This document shows positions 31,184 through 44,400 of a stretch of 64,000 nt of DNA, in pieces. The notes below the pieces were generated by a model that saw only the letters and a program-made list of their open reading frames with translations, made no database searches and had not been told where the DNA came from. This DNA is from Amoebophrya sp. A120. Lineage: Eukaryota > Sar > Dinophyceae > Syndiniales > Amoebophryaceae. Both the position numbers and the translations under genes were made by a program. Every line of letters begins with the position of its first letter. The stretch's first letter is position 1. The stretch lies in assembly GCA_905178155.1 (NCBI GenBank), contig CAJINV010000010.1:1881182-1945181 (forward strand), given 5' to 3'.

Positions 31184-32042
31184 TTAATAGGAGTGACGAC
31201 GTCCACCACGCAAAGACTCTGCTCTCTGAACCGCCCCTCACTTCATTTAGTGCGCCCCGGGTGGACTGTGCAGCTGTAGATGTACTAGTAGTTCGAAGAC
31301 CACAATGTGAATCATTTACAGGGACAGCCTCAAGTCGTAGCGACTAGCATATTAGAAACAAAGGTGCATGTTGGGGGGCAGGTGTTCGGAAATACAGCAG
31401 AACCAAGAAAAAGAAACGTGAACAGGGTAGGCGTGGTTCTGTTTCACAAGACCGGGCGGCGTCACCTTCCTTCTTTCGCTGAACTTTGACTTTCTTCGTA
31501 GATTTGGAAGACTGTTTTTACAAGTAGGTACATGGAAGACCATCGCTTGTGTCGTAGTCGTGTCTGTGGGTAGTTGAAATTTGTGCCTGCTAAGATGAGG
31601 GCGAAAGCGTCAACAGTAAACATCGACGAAAATGATGCGGATAAAACCAGAAACCCATCGGTAAAGAAGCCCTCCCGCGACTACATAAAGTGCCAGAGGG
31701 CAACTTCTACAAACTAGATCAGTATCTTTTCTATCTCCTGCTCTGCAAAGGTGCCGAGGTCGTGCAGTGCTGCGGCTGCTGAGCTGTAACCATGTGCAAG
31801 CGCTACTTATCTACTCGTACTTGCTGCGTCGTGAGGCTGAGGGCGTCGGGAAAATCAACAAAATTCATATATTGATGATCTATTGCAGTGTCCTGCTTGA
31901 AAAAGTCATGACGTTGTTGATAAACACGTAGAAAAATTGTTCTCCCCCATGACGAGGATGGAGGGATGAAAAAAGAAACTCTTTTCGTCGCAAAGAGATG
32001 ACAGCTCCAGAGGACGCTATTTATTTACTTGAACCTCCTGAA
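31184..32042. other. Intergenic, FAD synthase to gene 5a
   Basis: No supported frame, no introner, no repeat that stands out. Confidence 0.5.
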
Positions 32043-34077
32043 TTACTTTTTCTTCGTCCTCCCCAGCCGCTCGAGACTCGGGTCCTTCAGCTCCCAGGCC
32101 GGGAGATAGTATTCGCTTTGCCCCTCAACAACAACTCCTGCCCCTGCTGCATCACCATTATCTATTTTCAGGTGCGGATTTGGCTCGGAGTCCTTCACGG
32201 TTCCAATCGACGTGTATCCCCTATCGTACAGTTCGCAATAAGGCAGCTGGAAATCGCGGAGAAACCTGATTGATTCATAACGATGTTGTTGCGCTTGGAA
32301 CATAAAGAAGGTTTTGCATGATCAGAAACAAGACATTTGACAGACATTTGACACGGGGATGATCAGCTGCTACAATTACACGACCTCCCTACGAAAAAAA
32401 TATTAGAAAGTTGTAGAATATTGAAACCATAAACAGATTAGCGTCCTTATACGTCCAAACATCCTGGTATTCCCAGTCCAGGATGGGATTACACCGGAAA
32501 AAATCCTATGAATTGCAAAAGTATCGCACTCGTATAGATGCAATACAAATTTCCTCAGCATGAGAAATAAAATTTGTAATGCGGATTTTACATGAGAAAA
32601 AGATTTGTAATGCATGATTGCAATACGAGTACGATATTACTTTTGCACAGGATAAATCCAGCCCCTTCAGCCACGTGCTTGACGGTTCGAATTTTTCCGG
32701 CCTCGCACCCGCGTTCGGATCCGTTTTTCTCGTTCCCAAAGCGAAGCAGATGAGCTGCTTGTGCTGCTTGTTCAAAGACGTTGTCGTGGTTCCACTTTCA
32801 GCTGCTTCTATTATCGTGTGGCGGTTGAGCATATGCATTGCAAAACCAAAAGTATGATATCGTAGTCGTATAAATGCATTACAAATTTCCTCGAGCATGA
32901 GAAATAAGATTTGTAATGCGGATTTACCTCAAGAAAAATATTTGTAATGCATGACTGCGATTGCTACGAGTACGATACTTTTGCACAGGATAAAGCAGGG
33001 ACTCGATCCCGTCCTTCCACCCGGTTTGAACTTCTTCGAGAGCTAGGATTTATCCATTGCAAATATGTCTGGGTCTCCTGCCCATTTGTGATGCATGTCA
33101 GTGAGAAGAAAGCACACTGTAATGCACCGCCAGGCATGACAGATTTATCCTTGCTGCCGTGTTGCGTATTCCGCATAACAAACAGTGTTTTTGCATGACT
33201 GATAAGAGGAGCTCTTATTGCTGGCCACACAATACGGAGCTCAGTGCCATGCCCGACTAGCATGACAAATCCCGCATCCTTCCAGACCCAGACACTTTTG
33301 CGCTGCATAGGACTTTCAAATGGTTCGTTCCGAAGTACGTGTCGCACTGTTTGACGAATTTCAAAATTTCCGGAAATTCGCTATCGTTTTGCTGGACGAA
33401 ATGGACAGCGCGGATTTGGTTCGTAAAAGGAGGCTGCGCTAGTGCTCCTTCTGGTGTGGAAGAGGTGGACGACGAGGATGCTACTGTGCTGCCCGTCAGC
33501 TGCTCCTGCACCTGTTGTGCCGACGTTGTCGTTGGTGGGAAAGACGCACTTCTCGCGGCCCTGCTTATGATATTCGGAGTCGCTGCACTACTTGCCGCTG
33601 TGCTGGCAACCGAGTCGCGCTTTTCTTTCTCTTGTTGTCCAGCAGCTTTTATACTAGTAGCGGAAGTGTTTTTCTCGTCCAAAATTGTTCCTCCGCTCTT
33701 GAAGACCTCATATCTTTCGTCGAGGACCATGAGCATCAAATACAGCAAAACCGTTGCTTCCTTCCCCCCGTTGAAGGAGGAGTAGGTCTTCTCAAAGCCG
33801 AACAAGCGGAAGGCATCGGACATATCCTGTGCACAAGCATCGCACTCGTACTAATCGCACTTATGCAAGACAAATTTCTTTTTCAAGCTGAATCAACGTG
33901 ACAAATTCCATTTGTCAGTACTGGTATTGCAATACTGGTACTGCGAGTACGATACTTTTGCAGTTCATAGGACAAGGTAGACAAAGACTCGACAAACCGG
34001 GCGTAGAAGGGAAGGTCGCCGTTGGTTTCTCTGTCAAACAGGAAGGCAAAAGCCAGATTCAGAATGTCGAATTTCAT
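32043..34077 (-). CDS. FAD1: FAD synthase (FMN adenylyltransferase), PAPS-reductase family
   Basis: It transfers AMP from ATP to FMN to make FAD. Spliced motifs follow the eukaryotic FAD synthase order: the modified P-loop SFNGGKEATVL (family SxNGGKD), FPEILKFV, then GTRKTDPNAG, the block FFRCNPILDWEYQDVWTF, YCELYDRGYTSIG and PNPHLK. The Glu after GGK in place of Asp is unusual. The Met at 34077 (MKFDILNLAFAFLF) fits a short protein without the molybdopterin-binding half found in animals, so it resembles the yeast form. A Ser/Ala-rich insert (about residues 100-165) is lineage specific. Four introners and one ordinary GT-AG intron interrupt it. Stop TAA at 32043-32045. Confidence 0.9.
32266..32452 (-). 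other. Ordinary GT-AG intron in FAD synthase
   Basis: Donor GTATAAG, acceptor CAATCAG. Joining gives YQDVWTFLRDFQLPYC, which matches the family exactly across the junction. Confidence 0.92.
32507..32654. mobile_element. Introner IE-A in FAD synthase
   Basis: Perfect flanks aatcc/aatcc. Joining gives KGLDFFRCNPILDW. Confidence 0.95.
32832..32992. mobile_element. Introner IE-A in FAD synthase
   Basis: Flanks gagca/aagca (4 of 5). Joining gives IESLLNRHTIIEA. The left arm carries a small insertion (CCAAAAGTATGATATCG). Confidence 0.88.
33051..33309. mobile_element. Introner IE-B in FAD synthase
   Basis: Flanks ggatt/ggact (4 of 5). Joining gives HLKVLALEEVQTG. Confidence 0.9.
33823..33969. mobile_element. 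Introner IE-A in FAD synthase
   Basis: Perfect flanks ggaca/ggaca. Joining gives SLSTLSDAFRLFG shortly before the P-loop. Confidence 0.94.
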
Positions 34078-35406
34078 GGTTCTGGAGCTTTAGTATCTAT
34101 TTGACCAGGTCTGCAGCTGGGTAGAAGTGGTCGTTGCCGTTGTGTCGGGGCTCTTCTTTTTCGCTTTTCGAAAGAAGGATTGAGTGGAACGTGGTCTGGT
34201 TTGCCGCTGCTTGTAGTTTTACTACTAGGTACTACTTGCGACTACTTCCCGGAAGGTTCGACTTCGATCGGTTGTTCTGTGGTGCCCATGATTAGTGCAT
34301 CCTCCGAGCTGTACTTGTTATTCTGATTGTTTGCCTGACAGTGACACAGACACTAGCGCACAATACAACAAAAACTAAATTGCCCCAGCCCGTAAAATCA
34401 AACAATGAATGTACTTCTCACCCGACCGAGTAAAACGAATACTCACGTGTGATATATGTCCCTGGCTGCATCGGGAGGCGGGAGGGGGTATCATGTCAGA
34501 AACTAAATCAATCGGTCGACGTCGCTGTTCCAAAAAAAAAAATGAGTCAAGCATTTGATTGCTTGTGCTTCCTCCTCACAAATAGTTACTAGTAGCTAGG
34601 CACAACTTACTGAAAGTAAATTCCGTGTGCTGTTTGTTTCTTCTTCTCTCTTGGCATACCATCTTATGAAAATTTTCAGAAAAAGAACAAAATACGGAGT
34701 GCTCCTTTCTGGCCCGCCAGCAACTGCGGTGCTTCGTTCTTTGTGGCAACAAAAACCCGCCCGAGTTTTGTCATGATATCATTCAAGTATGGAGAAAAAT
34801 GCTTTTCTGGTGGGATTTGAAAAAATCAAGCATGCCACAAAAAGCATGACACATTCCAACAAGAAGGCGTGCTCGTGATGTCGCGTCTCTGGGAATCTTC
34901 TTCATGGAAATCAAGTGAACATCAGGGGCTGTAGTAGTTACATACTAGGTAGTAGACTAGGGTTGTGCTATTTCATAAAAATTCATTCGGAAAATGATGC
35001 CAGTTGTGGGTACAAAGTTTTACCGCTATGTTCATTATGTGTGAGTGTGATAGTATCCATATTGCGCATGTTGATAGATTGTAACCATAGCGGGTTCCGC
35101 TAAAAACGTTGCGAAACGACCAGGAGGCTGATCTTCGTAGTGTAAGTGTTTGAAAAACTATGATAGAGGGTTTGGGTTTCGAAGTAGGTAGCAAAAAAAG
35201 AATTTCCGGGAGGTTCCTAGAAAAGTATGAATATGACCACTACACACGCTCTTCATCGTCCGACAAGAAGCTTGAACTTCTACTACCGGAGTTGTAAAAG
35301 TGTCAGTCTATAAATCGTATTTGGTTACACAAAAAAAACAGGAAAAGAAAAGACCCTCCATGTGAAGATGTAGATGTCGTAGACCAACGATATTAAAATA
35401 AACCCT
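34078..35406. other. Intergenic, ACC to FAD synthase
   Basis: AT-rich, no supported frame. Near 34765-34855 a few motifs of the kind found inside introners (TGTCATGA, GCATGACACATT) occur without recognisable termini or flanks. Confidence 0.5.
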
Positions 35407-38400
35407 CTAAAACCGGTTCTGCACCTCTTTCAGCACCGCTTGCGCCTCCTCCACGGAGAGTGATTGCAGTAACTGCGTCACCTTCACCCCAATCTGTTCC
35501 TGCTTCATGGCGAGAATTGCCTGTTGCACTTCGTGCTCCTTCTGCTCAAAGAGAATACAGAACGACCGGTCAGACGTGGTTTCATTGTCGATTTTCGCGA
35601 CCTGCAGTAAAATTTTCTCACAGTGTCGCTTCACGTTCTCGGAGACCTTCCTGCTGCTGCCCATAGAAGTCGTCGCAGACGAGGATCCCACGGACGGAGA
35701 TGTAGTCGACACAAAACCACCACCACTAGCATCCACCGCCAGGACGTTCCCAATCCTGCGCCACAAGTCGCACTCGATCAGCCGTCGCTTGATCCGCCAG
35801 TAGAAATAGACGCGGGAGGTTCATGCATTGCAAATCTGTCTGGGTCTGGAAGTATGTTGCGAGATTTCGATTTGTCATGCTTGTCTGGCATCACTCTGAG
35901 TTCTGTATTGCGTCGTGGCCACATACAGCCTGCTACTCTCGCCTGTCATGCAGGAGGACGCAGCTTCTCATGCAGAATACGCAACACAGAACCATGAAAA
36001 ATCTTATACTTGTCATGCTGGGCGGTGCACTACAGAGCGCTATATCGTTTCTAACTTGCATTACAACTTCCCAGACCCACATAGATTTCCAGTTCATAAG
36101 GTTTTCCACTCCACCACGTCCCTGACGCAGCCGACGTTCTTCATTCTCGCCGTATGCAATGCAAAAGCATCGCACTCGTAGTAATTGCATTTATGCATTA
36201 CAAATCTCGTTCTCAAGGCAAATCAGCATTACAAGTTTCATTCTTAATGCTGGGCTAATTTGTAATGCGATTTATACTAGTACGAGGGTACTTTTGCAGT
36301 TCATACGCCGCCCTGTCGTGCAGGTCCGCGTAGTGCAACGCCATAGACTGGTACAAGGGAAGCAACAGCTCCTGCCGCCGGTTGTGCTGGTCCTGTTCCA
36401 GTTTCTTTCCGTTCAATATAACAGTGCACAACTCCCCCTACCCCTCATTTGTAATGCAAAATACCAAATCCAGTCGCTGCTCTGTGGCACCGTTTGCATG
36501 ACAAATTCCGCAAGCCCAAAAAGTACTACCTTGGGAAAAGAAATTTGCCATGCGTAGGCTCTACGTGTGCGGGTGTTTGTATTGCTGCTCATGCCATACA
36601 AATGAGGGGGAGGGGGACTTGTCGTGCGCTCTCATATTCAAAATCGAGTCGCAGCGGTTCATCATTTTGATCAGTTATGGAAGCGTCAGGTTTGAAATCG
36701 ACAAAATTCAAATGATTTGCCATGCATAAAATACAAGGCATGAAGAGCCTGTCGTGCCGGGATAGCAAGCGAGGCCGATTGTGAGGGTGAGCCTGTTTGG
36801 GGTTTATTGAAATAGAGCTACTAAACTCGCATGACAAAAGGAGTCTTCTGTACCCAAACAGCATGACAAATTGGATTCCGGTGCTCGAAAAATTTGTCAT
36901 GCGCCGCTTGATAAGTGGGCTTCCGACTGGTATCTGTTTTATGCATGGCAAACTGTTTCAACTTTGACGATTTCAAACCTGACACATCCATATCAGCGTC
37001 GGAGGCCGTAACTTCACGTCGATCGCCCCGGCGGGTTCCAGGATTCCGCCCCGCGAAGAGTTGTCCGCGTACATTTCCATAAAATCCGGGTTGATGCTCG
37101 GATATGAATTACAAAAGTCTCGCACTTGTAGTAATTGCAGTTATGCATTACAATTTTTTTTCTTGAGGTCAATCAGCATTACAAATTCCAGTTCTCATGG
37201 TCATGCTGAGGAAATTATTTGTAATGCTATTCATACTGGTACGAAGCTTTTGCAATTCATATCGGGTCAATCACCACCCACGCGCCACCACGTAATTCCG
37301 CATGCGGTGGGAGGTAGACAAACACCGGATTTTCGTACTCGACCAACGCGTCGACGATTTGCGCGCCGTACTTCAATATGGATTGTAAAAGTGTCTGGGT
37401 CTGGAAGGTTGGAACTTGTAATGCTAGCTTTCCATACCTAGAAAATCTGTATTGCATAACCAACAAAAGTCGCAGCCTCTTTTGTCATGCAGAAACGCAG
37501 TTTCTCATGCGGATTGCCTATGAGAAAGCGTTTCGGGAAGTTGTCATGCCGAACTGCATTCGGAAGTGTTTTCATCATGGAGATTTTAGCATCACAAGGT
37601 TCCAGACCCAGACACTTTTGCATTTGATATTCAAAATCTCCATGAACATGTCCCGCGTTCCGCCGGAAAATCCTCGCCAATTCGCGAAAATCATCAAAGG
37701 TAGGTTTTCCCGGTTGAAATCCTTGATCGCCGATGCGGTTTTGTATGCACTGTCGGGGAACCACACCTGCCCGGCCTGACTGTCCTCCACCACCGCGGAA
37801 TCCAAATTCGCAGGGTCGGCTGGTACATACCGGGACACCGCTCTCGTCTCCACCGCAATGCAGCCGATCGGGATCCCGCCCAGTCGGCCCCTGCCGACGA
37901 CGACCGTTTTGCCCCACTGGGAGAGCACTTCGACGAAGGAGTTCTGGTCCAGAAAACCCGTGAAGTCATTGTCCGGAGTGCCTTGCAGCAGAAAACGCGG
38001 GTCGTAAGTCGTGTTGGGGGAAGAGGGCTGGAAGGTGACAAAACGGTCGACGGTTTCTTGCTCGGTGACTTGTCCGTTGTTGGTACTAAGCTGTGCAGCT
38101 GTTCCGGTCTGCTGAGACAAGAGTTGCTTGTTCAGGTTCAAGTCGCTGCTGTCGGTGGTGCTTGTTGTTCCGGAAGTAGCCGCGACAAAGTTCTGGTTCA
38201 TCTTCTGCAACACAGGTTTAGAACCACCAGCGCCGCTACCGGGCCGACTAGTATCACTGCTAAACCCAACGGGCAACACCGGCAAACTCCCGCCCTGCCG
38301 CTTCGGCACGAAGCTGAGCCACTCTATGAAGCAAAAAAGTGTTATAACGTGAACGGTTTTCACAGAGTGCAGTCACGCATGACAGATTGTGGCTAATATG

Positions 38401-41400
38401 CATGCTGTGCATGACAAATTTTGTCGCGTTTTGTGATGCGTCGCTGCGTCACAGATTCCGTTAACGCTAACTACACTTTTTTCTGTGATACATTCCAGGA
38501 TCCGCTCACACCCCTCCTGGTCGTTCTCGACCAGAAGGTGCGTAACCCCGTTCGGACACATCACCTGCGGGCCGCCCAGCTGGTCTTGCGACGTGTACAC
38601 CTGTCTCCCCAGGAGCTTGTTCAGTGCGGAGAAGCCGGTCAAGATCATCGGTCCGTGTCTCTGCTGGATGATTCGACTGGACAACCGGTTCACGTACGCG
38701 CCAATCCCGACGGACCTGCCCGTTACGTAGGAGAGGGTAAAGGTCTCCTGATACGCCCGGGAGGTTTCGTATCCTATGTAAAAACGTCCCCACCGCATAG
38801 TCAAGATGGGGAAGCGGCTAGACAAGTCCACAAGTTTTTGGCTGTTTTGCATGACAAATGTGGACTCGCAGTGTAGTGCTGTTTCATGTAGTTCAGCAGC
38901 ATCACAGATCTAGCATATAACGCTGCTTGGCGCATCACAAATCCCAAAACACCTGCAGAAAATGCTTCTCATGGGGCTCCGCATGACAAACATTTTGAGC
39001 ATGCAGATTTGCATGACAACGCTGGGGTGGGGACGTTTTTACACAGGATATTTCGCCCGCGATCATGGCGGAGCCTTTCAGATTCTCCACGCCGATTCCC
39101 GATCCGCCGATAATAGCGTTGATTTTGTATTTGGTGATCTCGGTCTTTGTGGTGCTATATCCTGTGCAAAAGTATCGTACTCGTAGTAATTGCATTTATG
39201 CATTACAAATCTGGTTCCCAAGGCAAATCAGCATGACAAATTCCATTTTTCATGCTGAGCGAATTTGTATTGCGATTACTACTAGTACGATACTTTTGCA
39301 ATTCATATGCTATCTTGCTCCACAATCTTCTCCACCACCACGTCGTTTTTATGCTTCTCATACCCCTCCTCATCCAGCCACCAGTACTCAAACCCGGACG
39401 GTAAGTGGTGGTGCGAGGTCTCCGCGCTCGGGGTGACGGTGAAGTGCGGTTTCACGGAATTTTCCAAGTTATCCACCATGCCCACTCTTGCACCGGAGTT
39501 GGACGCAATGTAGACGAAGGGGAGGCCCGTTTTTCGAGCAAATTCCGCGGCTTGCTTGTACATGAGGTCCTCTTTCACGCCGAAGGAACCCGCTTTATGC
39601 GTGATGTCGTTGGCGACTAAGACGATGAATCTTCCGTCTGGGAACTCCTGCGTTTTCAAGTGCGCGATCCAGCAAATCATCCCGATCTCGTTATTTGCAA
39701 TGGGCCGGTTCGTTGGGTGCAGTTGGTGCTTCTTCAACAGATCCCTGATTGGGGTCGTGGTGTCGTCTTGGAAAGACGAGGAAGTGCTGTTCAAACCGGC
39801 TCCAGCACCAAAAGCCGGCGGCGACAACGTTTCCGCGGGAGACGGATCATTGGAATTCGAGTTCAACACATGCACGGCCGCTTGGTGACTGGAACTTCTT
39901 CTCGGAATCGCCTGCGCAAGAAGATTTCTACTCAGCAAATTTTGGGCGTCCTGGCTGATCGCAGTAGCTGCGTTTCCTCCCCCACCGGCGACGGAGGAAA
40001 AAGTTGGGCTGGAGGCGATTGCTCCAGTGCCCGTTTGAGAATTTATTCCCTGCTTCAGCTTCTTGTACTCCTCATCGGCAATGATTTCGATCACGGTGAA
40101 GGACCCGACGCCGGAATTGATAATATCGGTCGCGTATCCTGTGCAAAAGTATCGCACTCGTATAAAAAATGCAAGTCTTGCATTACAAATTTTTTTCTTA
40201 AGGTAAATCCGCATGACAAATTTTATTTCTCATGCTGGGAAAATTTGTAATGCATTTATACGAGTACGATACTTTTGCACTTCCATATCGCGCCGACGCT
40301 AGTGGTCCCGCCCCGATGGTCGCCGGCGTTCAGTTGTGCAGCAGAAGTAGAATTATACCCCTTTGTCATGTTCAACAGCGCCATTTTCAGGAGATGCGGA
40401 AAGTCGTAGACGTAAGTGGATCCAGCCTGGTGCGCGACCGTTCTCTTCTTCGAGATCGCTTGCTCCAGGGACTTCTGCGAAGACTGGTTCTCGTCGGCGT
40501 TCAAGTTGGGGGCGTTCATCATGCCTGACACCAAGTGTGCCAAATCGACCGATCGGGTCACTTATGCATGGCAAAAGTAGCGCACACGTACTAATTGCAG
40601 ATATGCAATGACAAATCTGTTTCCGAGGGTAAACTGCCATGACAGACTCCATTTTTCATGCTGAGCAAAGTTGTAACGCAGTTTCTACTAGTGCGTTACC
40701 TTTGCAATGCATATGACTTCCCCGGTCAACGGGTTCAAGTACTCCAAATACGCCTTCGGCTGCAAGTACTCGGCTTCCGAACTCGCCACCATGCGGAGGT
40801 TCTCGCCCGAGACTAGCCTTAATTTGAATTCCACGGTATCCACCCGGTATTTCAGCAGCGCCTTCACAAACCCGGACAGCGAACTCAAAATCGACGCTTC
40901 GTAGCCCCGCATTACCACAGACGGCGAAAACGCCAGTCGGGTCATCACGTTGATGAAGATTTTCGCCGGGATTTGTTGATTTCCCGAACTCATGGTGACT
41001 CTCTTGTCCATCCGCGCTCTTGCCAGCTCGTCCAACGCGTGGGTTAGCGGGATTTCGACCGGGAGGAAGAATTATCAAATGCACAAATGTCTGGGTCTGG
41101 AAGGTTGGAACTTGTGATGCTATTTCCGGACTCTAAAAAAATCTGTACTGCATGACCAGCAAGAGGGGTCTAGTTTGTGCTACGCGGGGAGGGCGTTTGT
41201 CATGCGAAGTAGGCATCAGGAAGCCCTCTAAAAATCTGTGATGCTAGGCCGTGCATTACAAACAACCTGGGTCATGCAAAACATGCATGACAAGTTTCAG
41301 AATCTTCCAGACCCAGACATTTTTGCATTTGATAAGAATTCCGTCTCATCGGTCAGGGGGAGTTGGAGTTGCCCGGATAATTGCTGCCCGGTCCCACGGT

Positions 41401-44400
41401 AGTTGTCATAGGAAACAGCGCGGATCTCCAGGTAGTTTTTGTTCAGCAAAGCCATGCAGTGAGCCGAGATTTCCGGACCGATTCTTTGCGGGATGTTGTT
41501 GCGCAGTTGGTCCGTGATTTCGAGCAGGTGGCCGAATGTTGGCCGGAGATTGCGGACCAGAACGTCTTCTGCGAAAAAGTAGAACTGCGGTTGCTGCTGG
41601 ATAGGAGAAATACCCGTTTGCTGCGGCACAACTGCGGCGGTCGTTGCAGTTGCACCACTCGTAGCTGGTAAATTTCTCCCCAAACTCTGGCGGTTCAAGA
41701 ATTGGTAGCTTTCGTACGCACCACCGCCCGTCCAGGTTAAGGAAATCCGGTGCAATTCCACGTATTCCGACCCGGTCAACTGCGAGCCCTTGTTGTTCAA
41801 CTCTGTCAAGAGCATCTCCGCGATCTCCTGGGTGGTGCCATTCATTGACTCACACCTCTCCGACGCGTAGAGGATCCACAGATCGTGCAGAACCGGCAAG
41901 GGCGCGGTTTCGAGCGAGTACTGATCCGCGACGAAGTTGCTCATGGAAGGGGATGCGCGGAGATGAGAAGACGTCCTCTGCGGGATTTGATTCGTACTGT
42001 TGCTGTTAATATTCCCAGTGCTTGAAGATCCACCTATCGCTGCCTGCTGAATGCTCATCTGCGCTAACTCCGACAAGTATTGCGGCTTGAGCAACTTCTT
42101 CATCTCGGACACTGATTGAACCACCACCACCAAACCATTGCAGGCCGGAATGAAGGACCCGAAACCGGAAAAACTGTTCCCCACGCCCGGAAAGCGGAAC
42201 TTCCAGCCCCTTGCGGAAGTGAACACTTTCTGGGTCTGGTGCATGGAAGATGAGTTGTACTGCTGCTGGTGTGCGCTTACTGTTCCCAAAGTGTTGTTGT
42301 ACTGGTTCTATGAACTGCAAAAGTATCGTACTCGTGCAAATGCATTACAAATTTCCTCAGCGTGAGAGATAAAATTTGTCATGCGGATTTACCTTAAGAA
42401 AAAGATTTGTAATTCAAGACTTGCATTTATACGAGTACGAAACTACTTTTGCACAGGATAGGTTCAAACTCACGCCGGAATTGCTCGCCGTGTCATTTGA
42501 CAAAGTCCGGTGGTCCGGTATGGAAGTGTCAGGATTGAAATCTTCAAAGTTGAACTAGTTTGCGATGCATAAAATGCAACACACAAAGTGCCTGTCTTGC
42601 AACGTAGGCAAGTGAGGCAGATTGTAAGCCTGTTGAGGGGTAAAAAAAGAGATGCTAAAGTAGCATGACAAAGGGCGTTTTCCTTACCCAGACAGCATGA
42701 CAAACTGGATTTAGACTCTTCCTAAATTTGTCATGCGCCACTTGAAAACTGGCCGCCAACTGCTATCGGTTTTATGCATGACAAACTATTTCAACTTTGA
42801 CGATTTCAATCCTGACACATCCATATCCAGCAACGGTGAGTTATTGTCCCGATCCCCGCCCCGGCTGGAGCCCCCGCCGCCCCCGCCACCCAGCGGGCTG
42901 TTCATGGTAGAGGTTGTGGTTGTCGGGAACATCAAATTTGCGTTCGGGTATTCCAAATAATCCAATTCCGGCCCAACCTGCAGCCCCTCGTAACCCCTAA
43001 AAGTCCGGTAGATCAGCAATTCCAGGGCTTGCGACCGGAGCTTTTCCCGTTCGAAGTTCGTTTGCACGCCGAGAAAGCCGCCGAAGGAGCTTCCTGCAGC
43101 ACCTTGGTGGTATAGATGTGTCAGAGTTGAAATCGACAAAGTTGAAATCGAAATGATTTGCCATGCATAAAATGGATGCCAGTTGGAACCCAGTTTCCAA
43201 GCAGCGCATGACAAATTTTGGCGGTGCCTGAATCCAGTTTGTAATGCTGTTTAGGCAAAGAAGACTGATTCTCTCATGCTGCCTCAGCAGCTCGACTTAT
43301 AACCCCAAACAGGCTGACAATCGGCCTCATTTGCCTGCTCTGCAACACACGTATTTCGCGCCATGCATTTTATGCATGACAAATCATTTCAACTTTGTCG
43401 ATTTCAAACCTGACACTTCCATAGGACGGCGCTTCCGAGTATCGGGTCGAGGTGGACTACCTTCGGTGGCGATAGCAAATATGCAATACAAATTTACTGT
43501 ACATGTACAACGTGCATCACAAATTCCCCCCACTTGCAGCATGGAACTTGTCATGCTACATAGGATTGTAAAGAAAATCTGTCATGCAGAGCCAGCATTG
43601 GTACGTGTACGGGAAACTTACTATGGATAACAAATGGATCAAGTTCATCAGCGTCTTCGACTGCGGGGCGGAAGTTAAATTCGCCGTGTCCGCGTTAATC
43701 CCGCCCGCACCGAGAGAATTCCGTCCGCTGTTCGATCCGGACCTGACGTAAGAGGTGGAGCCAGCGGAAGAGATGTCCTCGATCCATTCCTTTCCCTGCT
43801 GCACCGTGTTCAGGTTCACATACGTCCTCGCGTTTTCCCTCAGTATCCTCAGGAAATTTTCCGCACACGTCCAAATGTGGTTTCCGCATGACAAACTTTT
43901 CCTTCAACGCTCTGCAGCATGACGAATTACTTCTTCCAAGTTGGTGAAACTAGATATGTGATGCATTTTGTAGATGTAGTACGGAAAATTTGTATTGCAT
44001 ACTCAACAACCTCGTGCACTTCAGCCCTAGTTCGCCGTACCGCTCAGACAAATTCTCCGCGAAGGACTGGATCGTCTGCTTCCTATGCACTGCAAAAGTA
44101 TCGCAGAAGTACTAAAATTGCAGGCATGCATTACAAATCTAGGTTGTTAAGGTAAATCCGCATTACAAATTCAATTTGTAATGCTGAGATAATTTGTATT
44201 GCAATTTCTACTAGCACGATACTTTTGCAGTTCATACTTCCCGAGGATCAGTAACTTCGAATCAAACTTTTGCAGAATCTCCAAGGCGACCGACAAACGG
44301 GAGTGGAGTTGGGATTTTGCGAAGAAAATTTTGTAGATTTTGTCGATGGTAAGGTCGGGGTTGTCGTCTCGTATCATCTGGTGGAGGACTTGCTCGTTGC

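Noticed and set aside
34765-34855. A further introner in the intergenic region
   Set aside because: A few internal-type motifs occur, but no TA termini, inverted arms or 5-bp flanks.
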